Of a DNA stretch of 64,000 nucleotides, positions 1-7,815 are shown one piece after another. Source of the DNA: Pollutimonas sp. M17. Lineage in GTDB: Bacteria; Pseudomonadota; Gammaproteobacteria; Burkholderiales; Burkholderiaceae_B. Location: NCBI RefSeq assembly GCF_025836975.1, contig NZ_CP107548.1, positions 2,852,001-2,916,000 of the forward strand. Direction: 5' to 3'. The translations under genes were made by a program, and so were the position numbers. The notes beneath the pieces were generated by a model. It saw nothing but the letters and a program-made list of their open reading frames with translations. It was not told the origin of the DNA and did no database searches. Each line of letters starts with the position of its first letter. Position 1 is the stretch's first letter.

Positions 1-1038
1 CACCCGGTCGAGGACGCGCTGGAAGGCATCACCCACAGCATCTGCACCCTGGAGTTCGAAGACCAGCGCCCCTTCTACGACTGGATACTGAACCAGCTGG
101 CCGACCTGGGGCAACTGGCCCGTCCCCTGCCCCGGCAGCACGAATTCGCCCGCCTGCACCTCAGCTACGTCGTGACCAGCAAGCGCAAGCTGCTGGAACT
201 GGTGCGCGAAGGCCATGTTAACGGCTGGGACGATCCGCGCATGCCCACCCTGGCGGGATTGCGCCGCCGCGGCTACACGCCCTCGTCGATACGGCTGTTC
301 TGCGAGCGCCTGGGCGTGTCCAAGGCCGACTCCCGCATCGACTACAGCATCCTGGAGCAGGCCTTGCGCGACGACCTGGACCCCAAGGCCGAGCGCCTGG
401 TGGCGGTGCTCGATCCCGTCAAGCTGGTCATCACCAATTACCCCGAAGGCCAGACCGAACTGTGCCATGCGCCGCGCAATCCCCATGACCCGGACGCCGG
501 CATGCGCGAGTTCCCCTTTGCGCGGGAACTGTTGATCGAGCGCGACGATTTCCGCGAGGATCCGCCCAAGAAGTACTTCCGCCTCTTCCCGGGCAATACC
601 GTGCGGCTCAAGTACGGCTACATCGTCCGCTGCACCGGCTGCGTCAAGGATGCGGACGGCAACGTCACCGAGGTCCATGCCGAATACCTGCCCGATACCA
701 AAAGCGGCACACCCGGCGCGGACGCGGTCAAGGTCAAGGGCAATATCACCTGGGTCAGCGCGGCCCATGCCGTACCCGCCGAGGTCCGCCTCTACGACCG
801 GCTGTTTTCCGATCCGCATCCCGACGCCGGCGACAAGAACTTCCTCGACGCGCTGAACCCCGCCTCCTGCACCACCGTGCAGGCCTGGCTGGAGCCCGGT
901 GCCCAGGCCGCTCCCGAAACGCGCTGGCAGTTCGAGCGCCTGGGCTATTTCGTCGCCGACCGCGAGACATCCACCATCGAGAAGCCGGTCATCAATCGCG
1001 CCATCACGCTCAAGGACTCCTGGGCGCAGCAAAAATGA
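1..1038 (+). CDS. glnS: Glutaminyl-tRNA synthetase, C-terminal part (5' end outside window)
   Basis: The reading frame is open from base 1 to the TGA at 1036-1038, giving about 345 residues. It joins glutamine to tRNA(Gln) in the cytoplasm. The visible part starts near the end of the class I catalytic domain. It contains the KMSKS-like loop as VTSKRKL (169-189), where E. coli has VMSKRKL, then the GWDDPRMPT and LRRRGY segments. The two C-terminal beta-barrels that read the anticodon follow (KLVI..., KVKGNITWVSAAHA, RLYDRLF). It ends normally at the family C-terminus (EKPVINRA..LKDSW). minC follows 54 bp downstream on the same strand with no clear terminator between. Identity is certain; only the N-terminal part is missing. 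Confidence 0.97.
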   Translation, partial: HPVEDALEGITHSICTLEFEDQRPFYDWILNQLADLGQLARPLPRQHEFARLHLSYVVTSKRKLLELVREGHVNGWDDPRMPTLAGLRRRGYTPSSIRLFCERLGVSKADSRIDYSILEQALRDDLDPKAERLVAVLDPVKLVITNYPEGQTELCHAPRNPHDPDAGMREFPFARELLIERDDFREDPPKKYFRLFPGNTVRLKYGYIVRCTGCVKDADGNVTEVHAEYLPDTKSGTPGADAVKVKGNITWVSAAHAVPAEVRLYDRLFSDPHPDAGDKNFLDALNPASCTTVQAWLEPGAQAAPETRWQFERLGYFVADRETSTIEKPVINRAITLKDSWAQQK

Positions 1039-1092
1039 ACAAGGGCAGGCGCCTCGCGCCGGATATGTAATTTTCTATTAGCGGACAATGAA

Positions 1093-1890
1093 GTGAGCGA
1101 CTCTTCTTCCGGCCGGAAAGGCCAGTTGGCACTGGATTTCAAAAGCGCCACGCTGTATGCCGTACGCGTCGTGCTGCACAGCCACGACGCCGCCGAGCTG
1201 TCGTCGGCGCTGGAACAGCGCATGAAGGACGCGGGCTCGTTCTTCGAGAACGAACCGGTGGTGATCGATGCGAATCAGATCGAACAGGCCATAGACTGGC
1301 CCGCCCTGCTGGACGCATTGCGGAGGCACAGCCTGCATCCGGTGGGCGTGGTGGCCGAGGGAGCCAACCTGAAGGCCGCCCAGGCGCAGGGACTGACCGC
1401 CGTGGACCTGGCCAACCCTGTTCCGCGTCCGGCCAGCACGCCCGCACCGGATCAGGAAGTGCCGGTCGTTGCGCCGCCCGCGGCCGGCGATGAAAAACCG
1501 GCCGGCGCCGCGCCGCCTCCCCAGGAGACGGCTCACGTCCCTTCCGACATCGCGCCCGCCGCCATGGTCATCAATCGCCCCCTGCGGTCGGGACAGCGCA
1601 TCTACGCCCGCAATACCGACCTGATCGTCATCGGCGTGGTCAGCCAGGGCGCCGAGGTGATCGCCGACGGCAACATCCATGTCTACGGCCCCTTGCGCGG
1701 CAAGGCCATGGCCGGCGCCCGGGGAGATGCCACGGCCCGCATCTTCACCACCCAGCTGGATCCCGAACTGCTGGCCATTGCCGGCGTGTACCGGGTCATC
1801 GAAACCCAGCTGGACAAAACCTTGCGCAATCAGCCCAGCATCGTGCACCTCGATGGCGACATCCTGCGCATGACCCCGCTGGGCCAATGA
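1093..1890 (+). CDS. minC: Septum site-determining protein MinC
   Basis: MinC blocks FtsZ ring formation away from mid-cell, with MinD and MinE. The protein is 265 residues from a GTG start. The ATG at 1088 runs straight into TGA, so GTG 1093 is preferred although its ribosome site is weak. Residues about 12-105 form the FtsZ-inhibiting N-domain ([17 protein letters not shown]). A proline/alanine-rich linker spans about 115-155. The C-terminal right-handed beta-helix contains the MinD-binding [13 protein letters not shown] and [14 protein letters not shown] segments. It is the first gene of minCDE. minD follows after 113 bp, a gap long enough to hold another promoter, although I could not define one. 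Confidence 0.96.
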   Translation: MSDSSSGRKGQLALDFKSATLYAVRVVLHSHDAAELSSALEQRMKDAGSFFENEPVVIDANQIEQAIDWPALLDALRRHSLHPVGVVAEGANLKAAQAQGLTAVDLANPVPRPASTPAPDQEVPVVAPPAAGDEKPAGAAPPPQETAHVPSDIAPAAMVINRPLRSGQRIYARNTDLIVIGVVSQGAEVIADGNIHVYGPLRGKAMAGARGDATARIFTTQLDPELLAIAGVYRVIETQLDKTLRNQPSIVHLDGDILRMTPLGQ

Positions 1891-2003
1891 CGGATATCTT
1901 TTGTTGCCAAGCCGGGCACGAATTAGCGCCGGCTTAGGCTGTTTTGATGCAGTTTTGCATTACGATTACGTGATTTACAAAAACCTAAAGGAATTCTAAC
2001 GTC

Positions 2004-2819
2004 ATGGCGCGAATTGTTGTGGTGACTTCCGGCAAAGGCGGGGTGGGCAAAACGACCACCAGTGCGAGCTTCTCTTCCGGGCTGGCGATGAAAGGCCATA
2101 AAACCGTGGTTATCGATTTCGACGTCGGCTTGCGCAACCTGGACCTGATCATGGGCTGCGAACGGCGGGTGGTCTACGACTTCGTCAACGTCATCCAGGG
2201 CGAAGCCACGCTGAACCAGGCGCTGATCCGCGACAAGCAGCTTGAGAACCTGTTCATCCTGCCCGCATCGCAAACCCGCGACAAAGACGCACTGACCCGC
2301 GAAGGCGTCGAAAAGGCGTTGAACGACCTGGCCGACATGGGTTTTGAATACATCATCTGCGATTCGCCCGCCGGCATCGAAACCGGCGCGCTGATGGCCT
2401 CGTATTTCGCCGACGACGCGCTGGTCGTGACCAACCCCGAAGTCTCCTCGGTGCGCGACTCCGACCGCATCCTGGGCATACTATCGGCCAAGTCCCGGCG
2501 CGCGGAAAAAGGCGAAGAACCCATCAAGGAGTACCTGCTGCTCACCCGCTACAACCCCAAGCGCGTCGCCGAAGGCGAAATGCTCTCGCTGAAAGACATC
2601 GAGGACATCCTGCGCATCAAGCTGATCGGGGTGGTGCCGGAATCCGAAGCCGTGCTGCAGGCTTCGAACCAGGGCATTCCGGCCATCCATCTGCGCGACA
2701 GCGACGTCGCCATCGCCTACCAGGACGTCGTGGCGCGCTACCTGGGCGAGGAGAAGCCGCTGCGTTTCGTCGACTACGAAAAACCCGGCCTGTTCAAGCG
2801 CCTTTTCGGAGGGAAATAA
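2004..2819 (+). CDS. minD: Septum site-determining ATPase MinD
   Basis: MinD is a membrane-associated ParA/MinD-family ATPase that recruits MinC and oscillates from pole to pole under MinE control. It has 271 residues, the usual family length. The deviant Walker A motif KGGVGKTT lies at residues 10-17 with both lysines present. [10 protein letters not shown] and CDSPAGIE are the switch regions. The C-terminus [12 protein letters not shown] is the amphipathic membrane-targeting helix. A good ribosome site (AAAGGAATT) precedes the ATG. minE begins one base after the stop codon, so the two are cotranscribed. Confidence 0.98.
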   Translation: MARIVVVTSGKGGVGKTTTSASFSSGLAMKGHKTVVIDFDVGLRNLDLIMGCERRVVYDFVNVIQGEATLNQALIRDKQLENLFILPASQTRDKDALTREGVEKALNDLADMGFEYIICDSPAGIETGALMASYFADDALVVTNPEVSSVRDSDRILGILSAKSRRAEKGEEPIKEYLLLTRYNPKRVAEGEMLSLKDIEDILRIKLIGVVPESEAVLQASNQGIPAIHLRDSDVAIAYQDVVARYLGEEKPLRFVDYEKPGLFKRLFGGK

Positions 2820-2820
2820 C

Positions 2821-3087
2821 ATGTCCTTCCTATCCTTTCTGCGCGGCCAGAAGAAAACATCGGCCAGTGTCGCCCGCGATCGCCTTCAGCTTATTCTCAT
2901 CAACGAGCGCGGCGACGGCGTAACGCCCGATTACCTGCCCCGCCTGCAAAAAGAGCTGGTCGAGGTCATTTCGCGCTATGTCAAGATCGATCCCAACGAC
3001 ATCAAGGTCAATCTGGAGCGCCAGGACTCCCTTGAAATCCTCGAGGTCAAGATCGAAATGCCCCAGCCGGAAGGCGGCCAGGGCTGA
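2821..3087 (+). CDS. minE: Cell division topological specificity factor MinE
   Basis: MinE stimulates MinD ATPase and displaces MinC, confining the inhibitor to the poles. It has 88 residues, typical for the family. The N-terminus ([10 protein letters not shown]) is the membrane-contacting segment. Residues about 13-32 ([13 protein letters not shown]) are the MinD-contacting switch helix. The remainder, with [18 protein letters not shown] and the [10 protein letters not shown] strand, is the dimerising topological-specificity domain. It is the last gene of minCDE and is followed by a strong intrinsic terminator. Confidence 0.97.
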   Translation: MSFLSFLRGQKKTSASVARDRLQLILINERGDGVTPDYLPRLQKELVEVISRYVKIDPNDIKVNLERQDSLEILEVKIEMPQPEGGQG

Positions 3088-3154
3088 TCCGCCAGGCTCG
3101 GCCCGGGCCGCCGGCCCATCCCGTTGCGCCAGCGACAGGCCGCCCATAAAAAAA

Positions 3155-3173
3155 CCGCTGCGCGATGCAGCGG
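3155..3173. terminator. Bidirectional intrinsic terminator between minE and the lipoprotein gene
   Basis: The stem CCGCTGC/GCAGCGG is perfect over 7 bp with a 5-nt loop. It has an A-tract on the left (3148-3154) and a T-tract on the right (3174-3181). It can therefore terminate minCDE on the plus strand and the convergent lipoprotein gene on the minus strand. Confidence 0.9.
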
Positions 3174-3194
3174 TTTTTTTTATTCGGCTCGTGC

Positions 3195-3422
3195 TTAGCG
3201 GTTCTTGCCCACCTGATCGCCGATGACGCCGCCAATGGCCGCGCCCCCCACCGTACCCAGGATGCCGCCTCCGGTGATCACCGCACCGGCGACGCCGCCC
3301 AGGCCCGCGCCCGTCACGGCGCTTTTCTGGCGGTGGCTCATGTTGTCCCAGGACGAACAACCGCCCAGTGCCAGGGCAAGGATTCCGACGGCGGTCAATT
3401 TACCGAGAGTTGCTGATGTCAT
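3195..3422 (-). CDS. Small glycine-zipper (OsmB-like) outer-membrane lipoprotein
   Basis: The 75-residue protein starts at the ATG whose complement is 3420-3422, behind a GGAG ribosome site. A signal peptide ends in the lipobox LALGGC, so Cys22 would be lipidated. The mature part has a short linker (SSWDNMSHRQKS). It is followed by a glycine-rich hydrophobic hairpin with GxxxG-type spacing (AGLGGVAGAVITGGGILG... GGAAIGGVIGD), the glycine-zipper pattern of OsmB/YmgG-like lipoproteins. The family is envelope-associated and often stress-induced; its molecular role is unclear. The gene is convergent with minE and shares its terminator. Confidence 0.85.
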   Translation of the reverse strand: MTSATLGKLTAVGILALALGGCSSWDNMSHRQKSAVTGAGLGGVAGAVITGGGILGTVGGAAIGGVIGDQVGKNR

Positions 3423-3537
3423 TTTTCGATCTCCAAATAATGCGAGCGACACGCTAAAGTAGCCGATAGTCCAGGTCCCAGGCAACACCTGCGCACATGG
3501 GCTTGTGAACGTGCGAAACAGTTGTATCAGGATGAGC

Positions 3538-4080
3538 TCAGGACGACTTGACCAGGGCGAGGACGTCCCTGAATTGCGGATGCGAGGGGGTTTCCAGCCA
3601 CTCGAACATGGCCATTTCAGCGCTTATCTGCTCCAAGCCATGGTGATTCCAGCGGTTTTGCGCCGCAAGGAGATCGGCGGGGCGCCGGGAGCCGATGCAA
3701 TCGGAAACCAGGATAGGGCCAAGGCCCTGGCGCGCCAGGCCCAGGCCGGTTTGTAACACGCATACATGGGCCTCGGTGCCGATTAACAACACGTTGGTTC
3801 GGCGCTTGGGCATTTCCTGCAGGAAATGCGTTTCGCGCGTGGCATCGAAGTGCGTCTTGTGGATCACGTGATCGACCCATGGCCGCAGGACCGGGCTGGT
3901 CTCGCCGATTTTATCGGCGCAATGCTCGGTCGCGACCACGGGCACCCCCAGCAGCTGGGCCGCCTTCACCAGGCGCAATGCGCCCTGCAACAAGGGCTCA
4001 TGTCGGTCGATGGCGGGCAGCAGCGATGCCTGCATGTCGACCAGCAGGATCATGGAATCGTGAGAGCTCAGGACAGGCAT
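3538..4080 (-). CDS. Isochorismatase-family cysteine hydrolase (YcaC-like)
   Basis: The 180-residue cytosolic protein has the isochorismatase-like fold. The catalytic triad is visible as Asp15 (LLVDMQ), Lys75 (HKTHFDA) and Cys107 (GTEAHVCVLQT). All three are present, so it should be an active amidase or hydrolase rather than a non-catalytic relative. The substrate cannot be told from the sequence. The gene lies 22 bp downstream of... its own start faces the end of ettA, which is upstream on the coordinate scale but transcribed in the same direction, so the two could share a transcript only by read-through from ettA. No regulator is adjacent. Confidence 0.85.
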   Translation of the reverse strand: MPVLSSHDSMILLVDMQASLLPAIDRHEPLLQGALRLVKAAQLLGVPVVATEHCADKIGETSPVLRPWVDHVIHKTHFDATRETHFLQEMPKRRTNVLLIGTEAHVCVLQTGLGLARQGLGPILVSDCIGSRRPADLLAAQNRWNHHGLEQISAEMAMFEWLETPSHPQFRDVLALVKSS

Positions 4081-4102
4081 GGGGCGGCTTCCGGAACACG
4101 GG

Positions 4103-5776
4103 CTATTTCAGTGCTTTATACCGCAAACGCCGCGGCTTGGCACCCTCTTCGCCCAGCCGGCGCTTCTTGTCGGCCTCGTATTCCTGGTAGTTGCCGTCGA
4201 AGAACACGACCTGCGAATCGCCCTCGAAGGCCAGGATGTGCGTGGCGATGCGGTCCAGGAACCAGCGGTCGTGGCTGATGACCATGACGCTGCCGGCGAA
4301 CTCCAGCAAGGCGTCCTCCAGGGCGCGCAGGGTCTCCACGTCCAGGTCGTTGGACGGCTCGTCGAGCAGCAGGACGTTGCCGCCCGCGATCAGCGTCTTG
4401 GCCAAGTGCAGGCGCCCGCGCTCGCCGCCCGACAGCTTGCCCACCACCTTGTTCTGGTCGGCTCCCTTGAAATTGAAGCGGCCCAGGTAGGCGCGCGACG
4501 GCATCTCGAAGCGGCCCACCGTCAGGAGATCGGCGCCGTCGGACACGGCGTCGAACACCGTCTTGTCGTCGGGCAGGGACTCGCGCGACTGGTCCACGAA
4601 GGCCAGCTTCACGGTCTTGCCCAGCTTCACCGAGCCCGAATCCGGCTGCTCCTTGCCGGCGATCATGCGGAACAGCGTGGACTTGCCGGCGCCGTTGGGG
4701 CCGATGATCCCGACGATGGCGCCCGCGGGTATCTTGAAACTGAGGTTGTCGATGAGCAGGCGGTCGCCGTAGGCCTTGCTGACGTTCTCGAACTCGATGA
4801 CGTCATTGCCCAGGCGCTCGGCCACGGGAATGAAGATTTCCTGGGTTTCGTTGCGCTTCTGATATTCGTGCGAGGAAAGTTCCTCGAAGCGGGCCAGGCG
4901 CGCCTTGGCCTTGGCCTGCCTGCCTTTGGGGTTCTGCCGCACCCATTCGAGCTCTTTCTTGATGGTGCGCTGGCGGGCCGATTCGGACGCCTCTTCCTGC
5001 TTCAGCCTGTCGTCCTTCTGCTCGAGCCAGGAACTGTAGTTGCCCTTCCAGGGAATGCCGTAGCCGCGATCCAGTTCCAGTATCCATTCGGCCGCATTGT
5101 CCAGGAAGTAGCGGTCGTGGGTCACGCCCACCACCGTGCCCGGGAACTTGCGCAGGAACTGTTCCAGCCATTCCACGCTTTCGGCGTCCAGGTGGTTGGT
5201 GGGCTCGTCCAGCAGCAGCATGTCGGGCTTGGACAGCAGCAGGCGGCACAACGCCACGCGGCGTTTCTCGCCGCCCGAGAGATTACCGATGAGCGCATCC
5301 CAGGGAGGCAGGCGCAGCGCATCGGCGGCGATTTCCATCTGGTGCTCGATGTCGTCGGCGCCCGTCGTGGCGGCGGCGGCGATGATCGCTTCCAATTCGG
5401 CCTGCTCCGTCGCCAGCTTGTCGAAGTCGGCATCGGGCTCGGAGTAGGCGGCATACACCTCGTCGAGCCGCTTGCGGGCGGAAAACAGCTCTCCCAGGCC
5501 TTCCTCGACCGACTCGCGCACCGTGTGCTCCGGATTCAGCACGGGCTCCTGGGGAAGGTAGCCGATCTTGATGCCCGGCATGGGAATGGCTTCGCCCTCG
5601 ATCTCGCGGTCCAGGCCCGCCATGATCTTCAACAAGGTCGACTTGCCCGAGCCATTCAGGCCCAGCACGCCAATCTTGGCGCCGGGGAAAAACGACAAGG
5701 AGATGTCGCGCAGTATCTGCCGCTTCGGCGGCACGATCTTGCCGACCCGATTCATCGTATATACGTATTGAGCCAT
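4103..5776 (-). CDS. ettA: Energy-dependent translational throttle protein EttA (ABC-F ATPase)
   Basis: EttA is an ABC-F protein that binds the ribosomal E site and gates entry into elongation according to the ATP/ADP ratio. The chosen start gives MAQYVYTMNRVGKIVPPK and 557 residues, the family norm; a frame extending about 30 codons upstream is not conserved. There are two ATPase cassettes. The first Walker A is GLNGSGKST at 39-47, with signature LSGGEKRR and DEPTNHLD. The second has GPNGAGKST, LSGGERGR and DEPSNDLD. Between them is the charged linker (KKELEWVRQNPKGRQAKAKAR). The basic C-terminal tail is typical. It has no membrane domain, so it is not a transporter. Confidence 0.96.
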   Translation of the reverse strand: MAQYVYTMNRVGKIVPPKRQILRDISLSFFPGAKIGVLGLNGSGKSTLLKIMAGLDREIEGEAIPMPGIKIGYLPQEPVLNPEHTVRESVEEGLGELFSARKRLDEVYAAYSEPDADFDKLATEQAELEAIIAAAATTGADDIEHQMEIAADALRLPPWDALIGNLSGGEKRRVALCRLLLSKPDMLLLDEPTNHLDAESVEWLEQFLRKFPGTVVGVTHDRYFLDNAAEWILELDRGYGIPWKGNYSSWLEQKDDRLKQEEASESARQRTIKKELEWVRQNPKGRQAKAKARLARFEELSSHEYQKRNETQEIFIPVAERLGNDVIEFENVSKAYGDRLLIDNLSFKIPAGAIVGIIGPNGAGKSTLFRMIAGKEQPDSGSVKLGKTVKLAFVDQSRESLPDDKTVFDAVSDGADLLTVGRFEMPSRAYLGRFNFKGADQNKVVGKLSGGERGRLHLAKTLIAGGNVLLLDEPSNDLDVETLRALEDALLEFAGSVMVISHDRWFLDRIATHILAFEGDSQVVFFDGNYQEYEADKKRRLGEEGAKPRRLRYKALK

Positions 5777-5930
5777 AACAGGAAAAACAAAGAATGAATG
5801 GATAAAGGCCCGATTGTAGGCGCTACAGGAAAACCGTGGCATGACGCGCGGCCTCACGCGCTTCGAAACCACTTTGGGCGCGGGGCCCGATGCCTTAGAA
5901 TATCGAATACGTTTTTTTCTTTTGACTCAC

Positions 5931-6443
5931 ATGTCCAGCCAGCAAGCCCCACAACTCGTCTTCACCGCCGAAGAACTCGACCTACTGGGCCGCAGCGCCG
6001 ACGCGCTGAGCGCCTACATGGGCAAGCCCGTTCTGGCCGAAGTCATCGATGCCGGGGAAACCGGCTTCGAATGGGTGGTCTTCGGTGTGCCGCTGGACAT
6101 CCAGGACGACCCGGGCGACCACGTGCTCGTGCAGATCGGCGGCGATGGGGCCAAGCTCATCGGCAACACCGGCGGCATGATCATCGCCGACGGCGACGTG
6201 TTCGATTGCGAATACCTGTGGGCCATCCAGCTGTCCGACCTGGAAGGCGTGCGCTTCATCAAGGTGAACCAGGAAGGCGAGGAAATCGCCTGGACCGAGA
6301 ACCTGCGCGACATCCTGCCCTTCATCATGAACGACGAGCCGGCCGCCGACGACGATCCGGACGACGACAGCTACGATGACGACGACGATCGGGATGACGA
6401 CATCTACGGCTCCGACTTCGACCCGCCCCGCACCCTGCACTGA
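5931..6443 (+). CDS. Hypothetical acidic cytosolic protein with Asp-rich C-terminal tail
   Basis: The 170-residue protein starts at ATG 5931 (MSSQQAPQLVFTAEEL). No signal peptide or membrane segment is seen. Residues about 1-130 look like a compact mixed alpha/beta domain, with TAEELDLLGRSADALSAYMGKPV and FEWVVFGVPLDIQDDPGDH. The tail from about 135 to 160 is almost all aspartate (DDDPDDDSYDDDDDRDDD), giving a very acidic protein. I do not recognise a family or function. It is transcribed divergently from ettA, with 154 bp between the two starts, and converges on the glycosyltransferase gene 15 bp beyond its stop. Confidence 0.7.
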   Translation: MSSQQAPQLVFTAEELDLLGRSADALSAYMGKPVLAEVIDAGETGFEWVVFGVPLDIQDDPGDHVLVQIGGDGAKLIGNTGGMIIADGDVFDCEYLWAIQLSDLEGVRFIKVNQEGEEIAWTENLRDILPFIMNDEPAADDDPDDDSYDDDDDRDDDIYGSDFDPPRTLH

Positions 6444-6458
6444 CGCGGCCGGCCGCCG

Positions 6459-7394
6459 CTAAGCCGTCTGCGCCCTGACGCGATCGCGCACGTACAGCAT
6501 TGCGCCCACGGGCCACATCAGGCCCACCAGCGTACAGGACGCCATGCCCCTCAGCCTGTGCCCTTTGGGCAGCGTCTGCCTGCTGTGCCGCAGATGCAGC
6601 GAAAAGCGCGTGTAGCGCGCCGCCGCCATCAGGAAAGTCTGCGGCTGATAGCGAAACCAGGGCAGGCATTCCACCACGGTGTCCTGCGCCAGCAGCCACA
6701 AGCCCAGGGCGTGCTGCTGGCTTTCCCTGGCCTGCTGGGTCAGGGAATCGGGGCTGTCGTGATACACCCTGAACACCTGATTGACGAAGCGGGTCAGGTA
6801 ACCGGCCCGCGCGATGGCGCGCCAGACCAGGCTTTCGGGGACGAAGCCCGCGATCTCTTCGGGAAAGGGAAACTGAAGCAGCACATCGGTGCGCAGGCAG
6901 CCGAATTTTTCGCCTTTTACGTGATACTTGAACGTCATGTCCAGCGCCGTGGCATCGAAGACGTCGCGCGGAAACATATCGCCCACGATGTGGCCATCGG
7001 GCTGAGCGCACAGGCCGGTGATGGCGACGAAGCGTGAACGGTCCCGAGGCGGGATCTCGCTCCAGACCAGCGCCATCGTGTACAGGGCATTGGCATCCAG
7101 GCTGTCGTCGCTGTCCAGCGCCACCACCAGTTCGCCGCTGGCCTTGCGGACGCCGCGGTTGAAGGCAGTCTTCTTGTGCTGGTTTTTCTGCCACATGTAG
7201 TGGATGGGAAAGCTGGCCTCCTGCTGCCAGCCCATGACCATGGCGCGGGTGCTGTCGGTGGAGCCGTCGTCGACGATCACCCACTCGAAGTCCTGGAAAG
7301 ACTGTTCACGCAAGGATGAATACACTCTTTCCAGTGTGTGCGCCCGGTTATAAGTGGGCGTCACAACCGTAAAAAGATGGCGCCAGGTGGACAT
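6459..7394 (-). CDS. Family 2 glycosyltransferase
   Basis: The 311-residue protein has the GT-A fold. It has the nucleotide-sugar site TPTYNRAHTLERVYSSL, then VIVDDGSTDST, the metal-binding ALDSDDSLD and a GEKFGCLRTDVL acceptor-region segment. Such enzymes move a sugar from a nucleotide donor to lipopolysaccharide, capsule or another glycan. Donor and acceptor cannot be inferred here, as no other glycan genes are near. A hydrophobic stretch close to the C-terminus (LVGLMWPVGAML) may associate with the membrane. The start MSTWRHLF is chosen because the alternative 16 codons upstream would begin inside the A/T tract of a terminator. Confidence 0.85.
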   Translation of the reverse strand: MSTWRHLFTVVTPTYNRAHTLERVYSSLREQSFQDFEWVIVDDGSTDSTRAMVMGWQQEASFPIHYMWQKNQHKKTAFNRGVRKASGELVVALDSDDSLDANALYTMALVWSEIPPRDRSRFVAITGLCAQPDGHIVGDMFPRDVFDATALDMTFKYHVKGEKFGCLRTDVLLQFPFPEEIAGFVPESLVWRAIARAGYLTRFVNQVFRVYHDSPDSLTQQARESQQHALGLWLLAQDTVVECLPWFRYQPQTFLMAAARYTRFSLHLRHSRQTLPKGHRLRGMASCTLVGLMWPVGAMLYVRDRVRAQTA

Positions 7395-7449
7395 GTCGTT
7401 TTCTTTGGGTCTATTTTGACTATTGCGGTCATCATAGGCCAAAAAAAAA

Positions 7450-7470
7450 CCGCAGACCCGGTATCTGCGG
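7450..7470 (-). terminator. Intrinsic terminator downstream of the small basic-protein gene
   Basis: The 7-bp stem CCGCAGA/TCTGCGG has a 7-nt loop. On the minus strand it is followed by a run of nine T (complement of 7441-7449). It lies 72 bp beyond the stop of the 42-residue gene at 7543-7671 and just upstream of the glycosyltransferase, insulating the two. Confidence 0.85.
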
Positions 7471-7492
7471 TTTTCTTGCCATACTAACGTTT

Positions 7493-7508
7493 TGACACAA
7501 AGGTGTCA
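7493..7508. repeat. Perfect 16-bp dyad TGACAC-N4-GTGTCA
   Basis: TGACAC and GTGTCA are separated by AAAG, between the small gene's stop (7543) and its terminator. It would form a second, weaker hairpin in the 3' untranslated part of that transcript, or be a protein-binding site. No further evidence is available. Confidence 0.5.
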
Positions 7509-7542
7509 TCAAGCTGCATGAATGCGGCCTGGCAGCGCTGCT

Positions 7543-7671
7543 TCAGGCGCGCTTTACCTTTTCCAGCATCTTGAAAACGCCTTTGGGCGCGCGCACGAAA
7601 AGGCGCTTGAATGCCTTGCCAAGGCAACGGCGTTCAAGGGTGTTGCGACGCGTACGTTTGATTTCTGCCAT
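7543..7671 (-). CDS. Small basic protein, 42 residues, unknown function
   Basis: A short gene supported by three signals: a good ribosome site (GGAG, 7 bases before ATG), a high-quality intrinsic terminator downstream, and strongly biased composition. The product starts MAEIKRTRRNTLERRCLGK and ends MLEKVKRA. About a third of residues are Arg or Lys, with one Cys (16) and an amphipathic middle (FKRLFVRAPKGVFKML). It has no signal peptide. The composition suggests RNA, ribosome or nucleoid binding, but this is inference; I do not recognise the family. It is divergent from the uvrA gene, with 144 bp between starts. Any upstream extension of UvrA would overlap it and is therefore rejected. Confidence 0.65.
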   Translation of the reverse strand: MAEIKRTRRNTLERRCLGKAFKRLFVRAPKGVFKMLEKVKRA

Positions 7672-7815
7672 GATGATCTCCGATCTTTGCATGCAAGGCT
7701 CGCAAACACGCGGCCCCTAAAAATTCAGTCAACCCGTGATTCTACCTCAAAACAATCCCCCGACACAAAAACGGGGATGCCGGGTAGCCTCCGGCAGAAC
7801 GATTATCATATCGCC

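Noticed and set aside
169-189. Mutated KMSKS loop in GlnRS (Thr for Met)
   Set aside because: The change is conservative at a variable position, the rest of the loop (SKRKL) is intact, and it is likely the normal form in this lineage.
4079-5797. Plus-strand frame of about 570 codons opposite ettA
   Set aside because: Antisense shadow; the minus strand carries complete ABC-F motifs.
7522-7815. N-terminal extension of UvrA to base 7522
   Set aside because: The extension has no UvrA similarity, lacks a ribosome site and overlaps the supported minus-strand small gene; UvrA homology starts at 7816.
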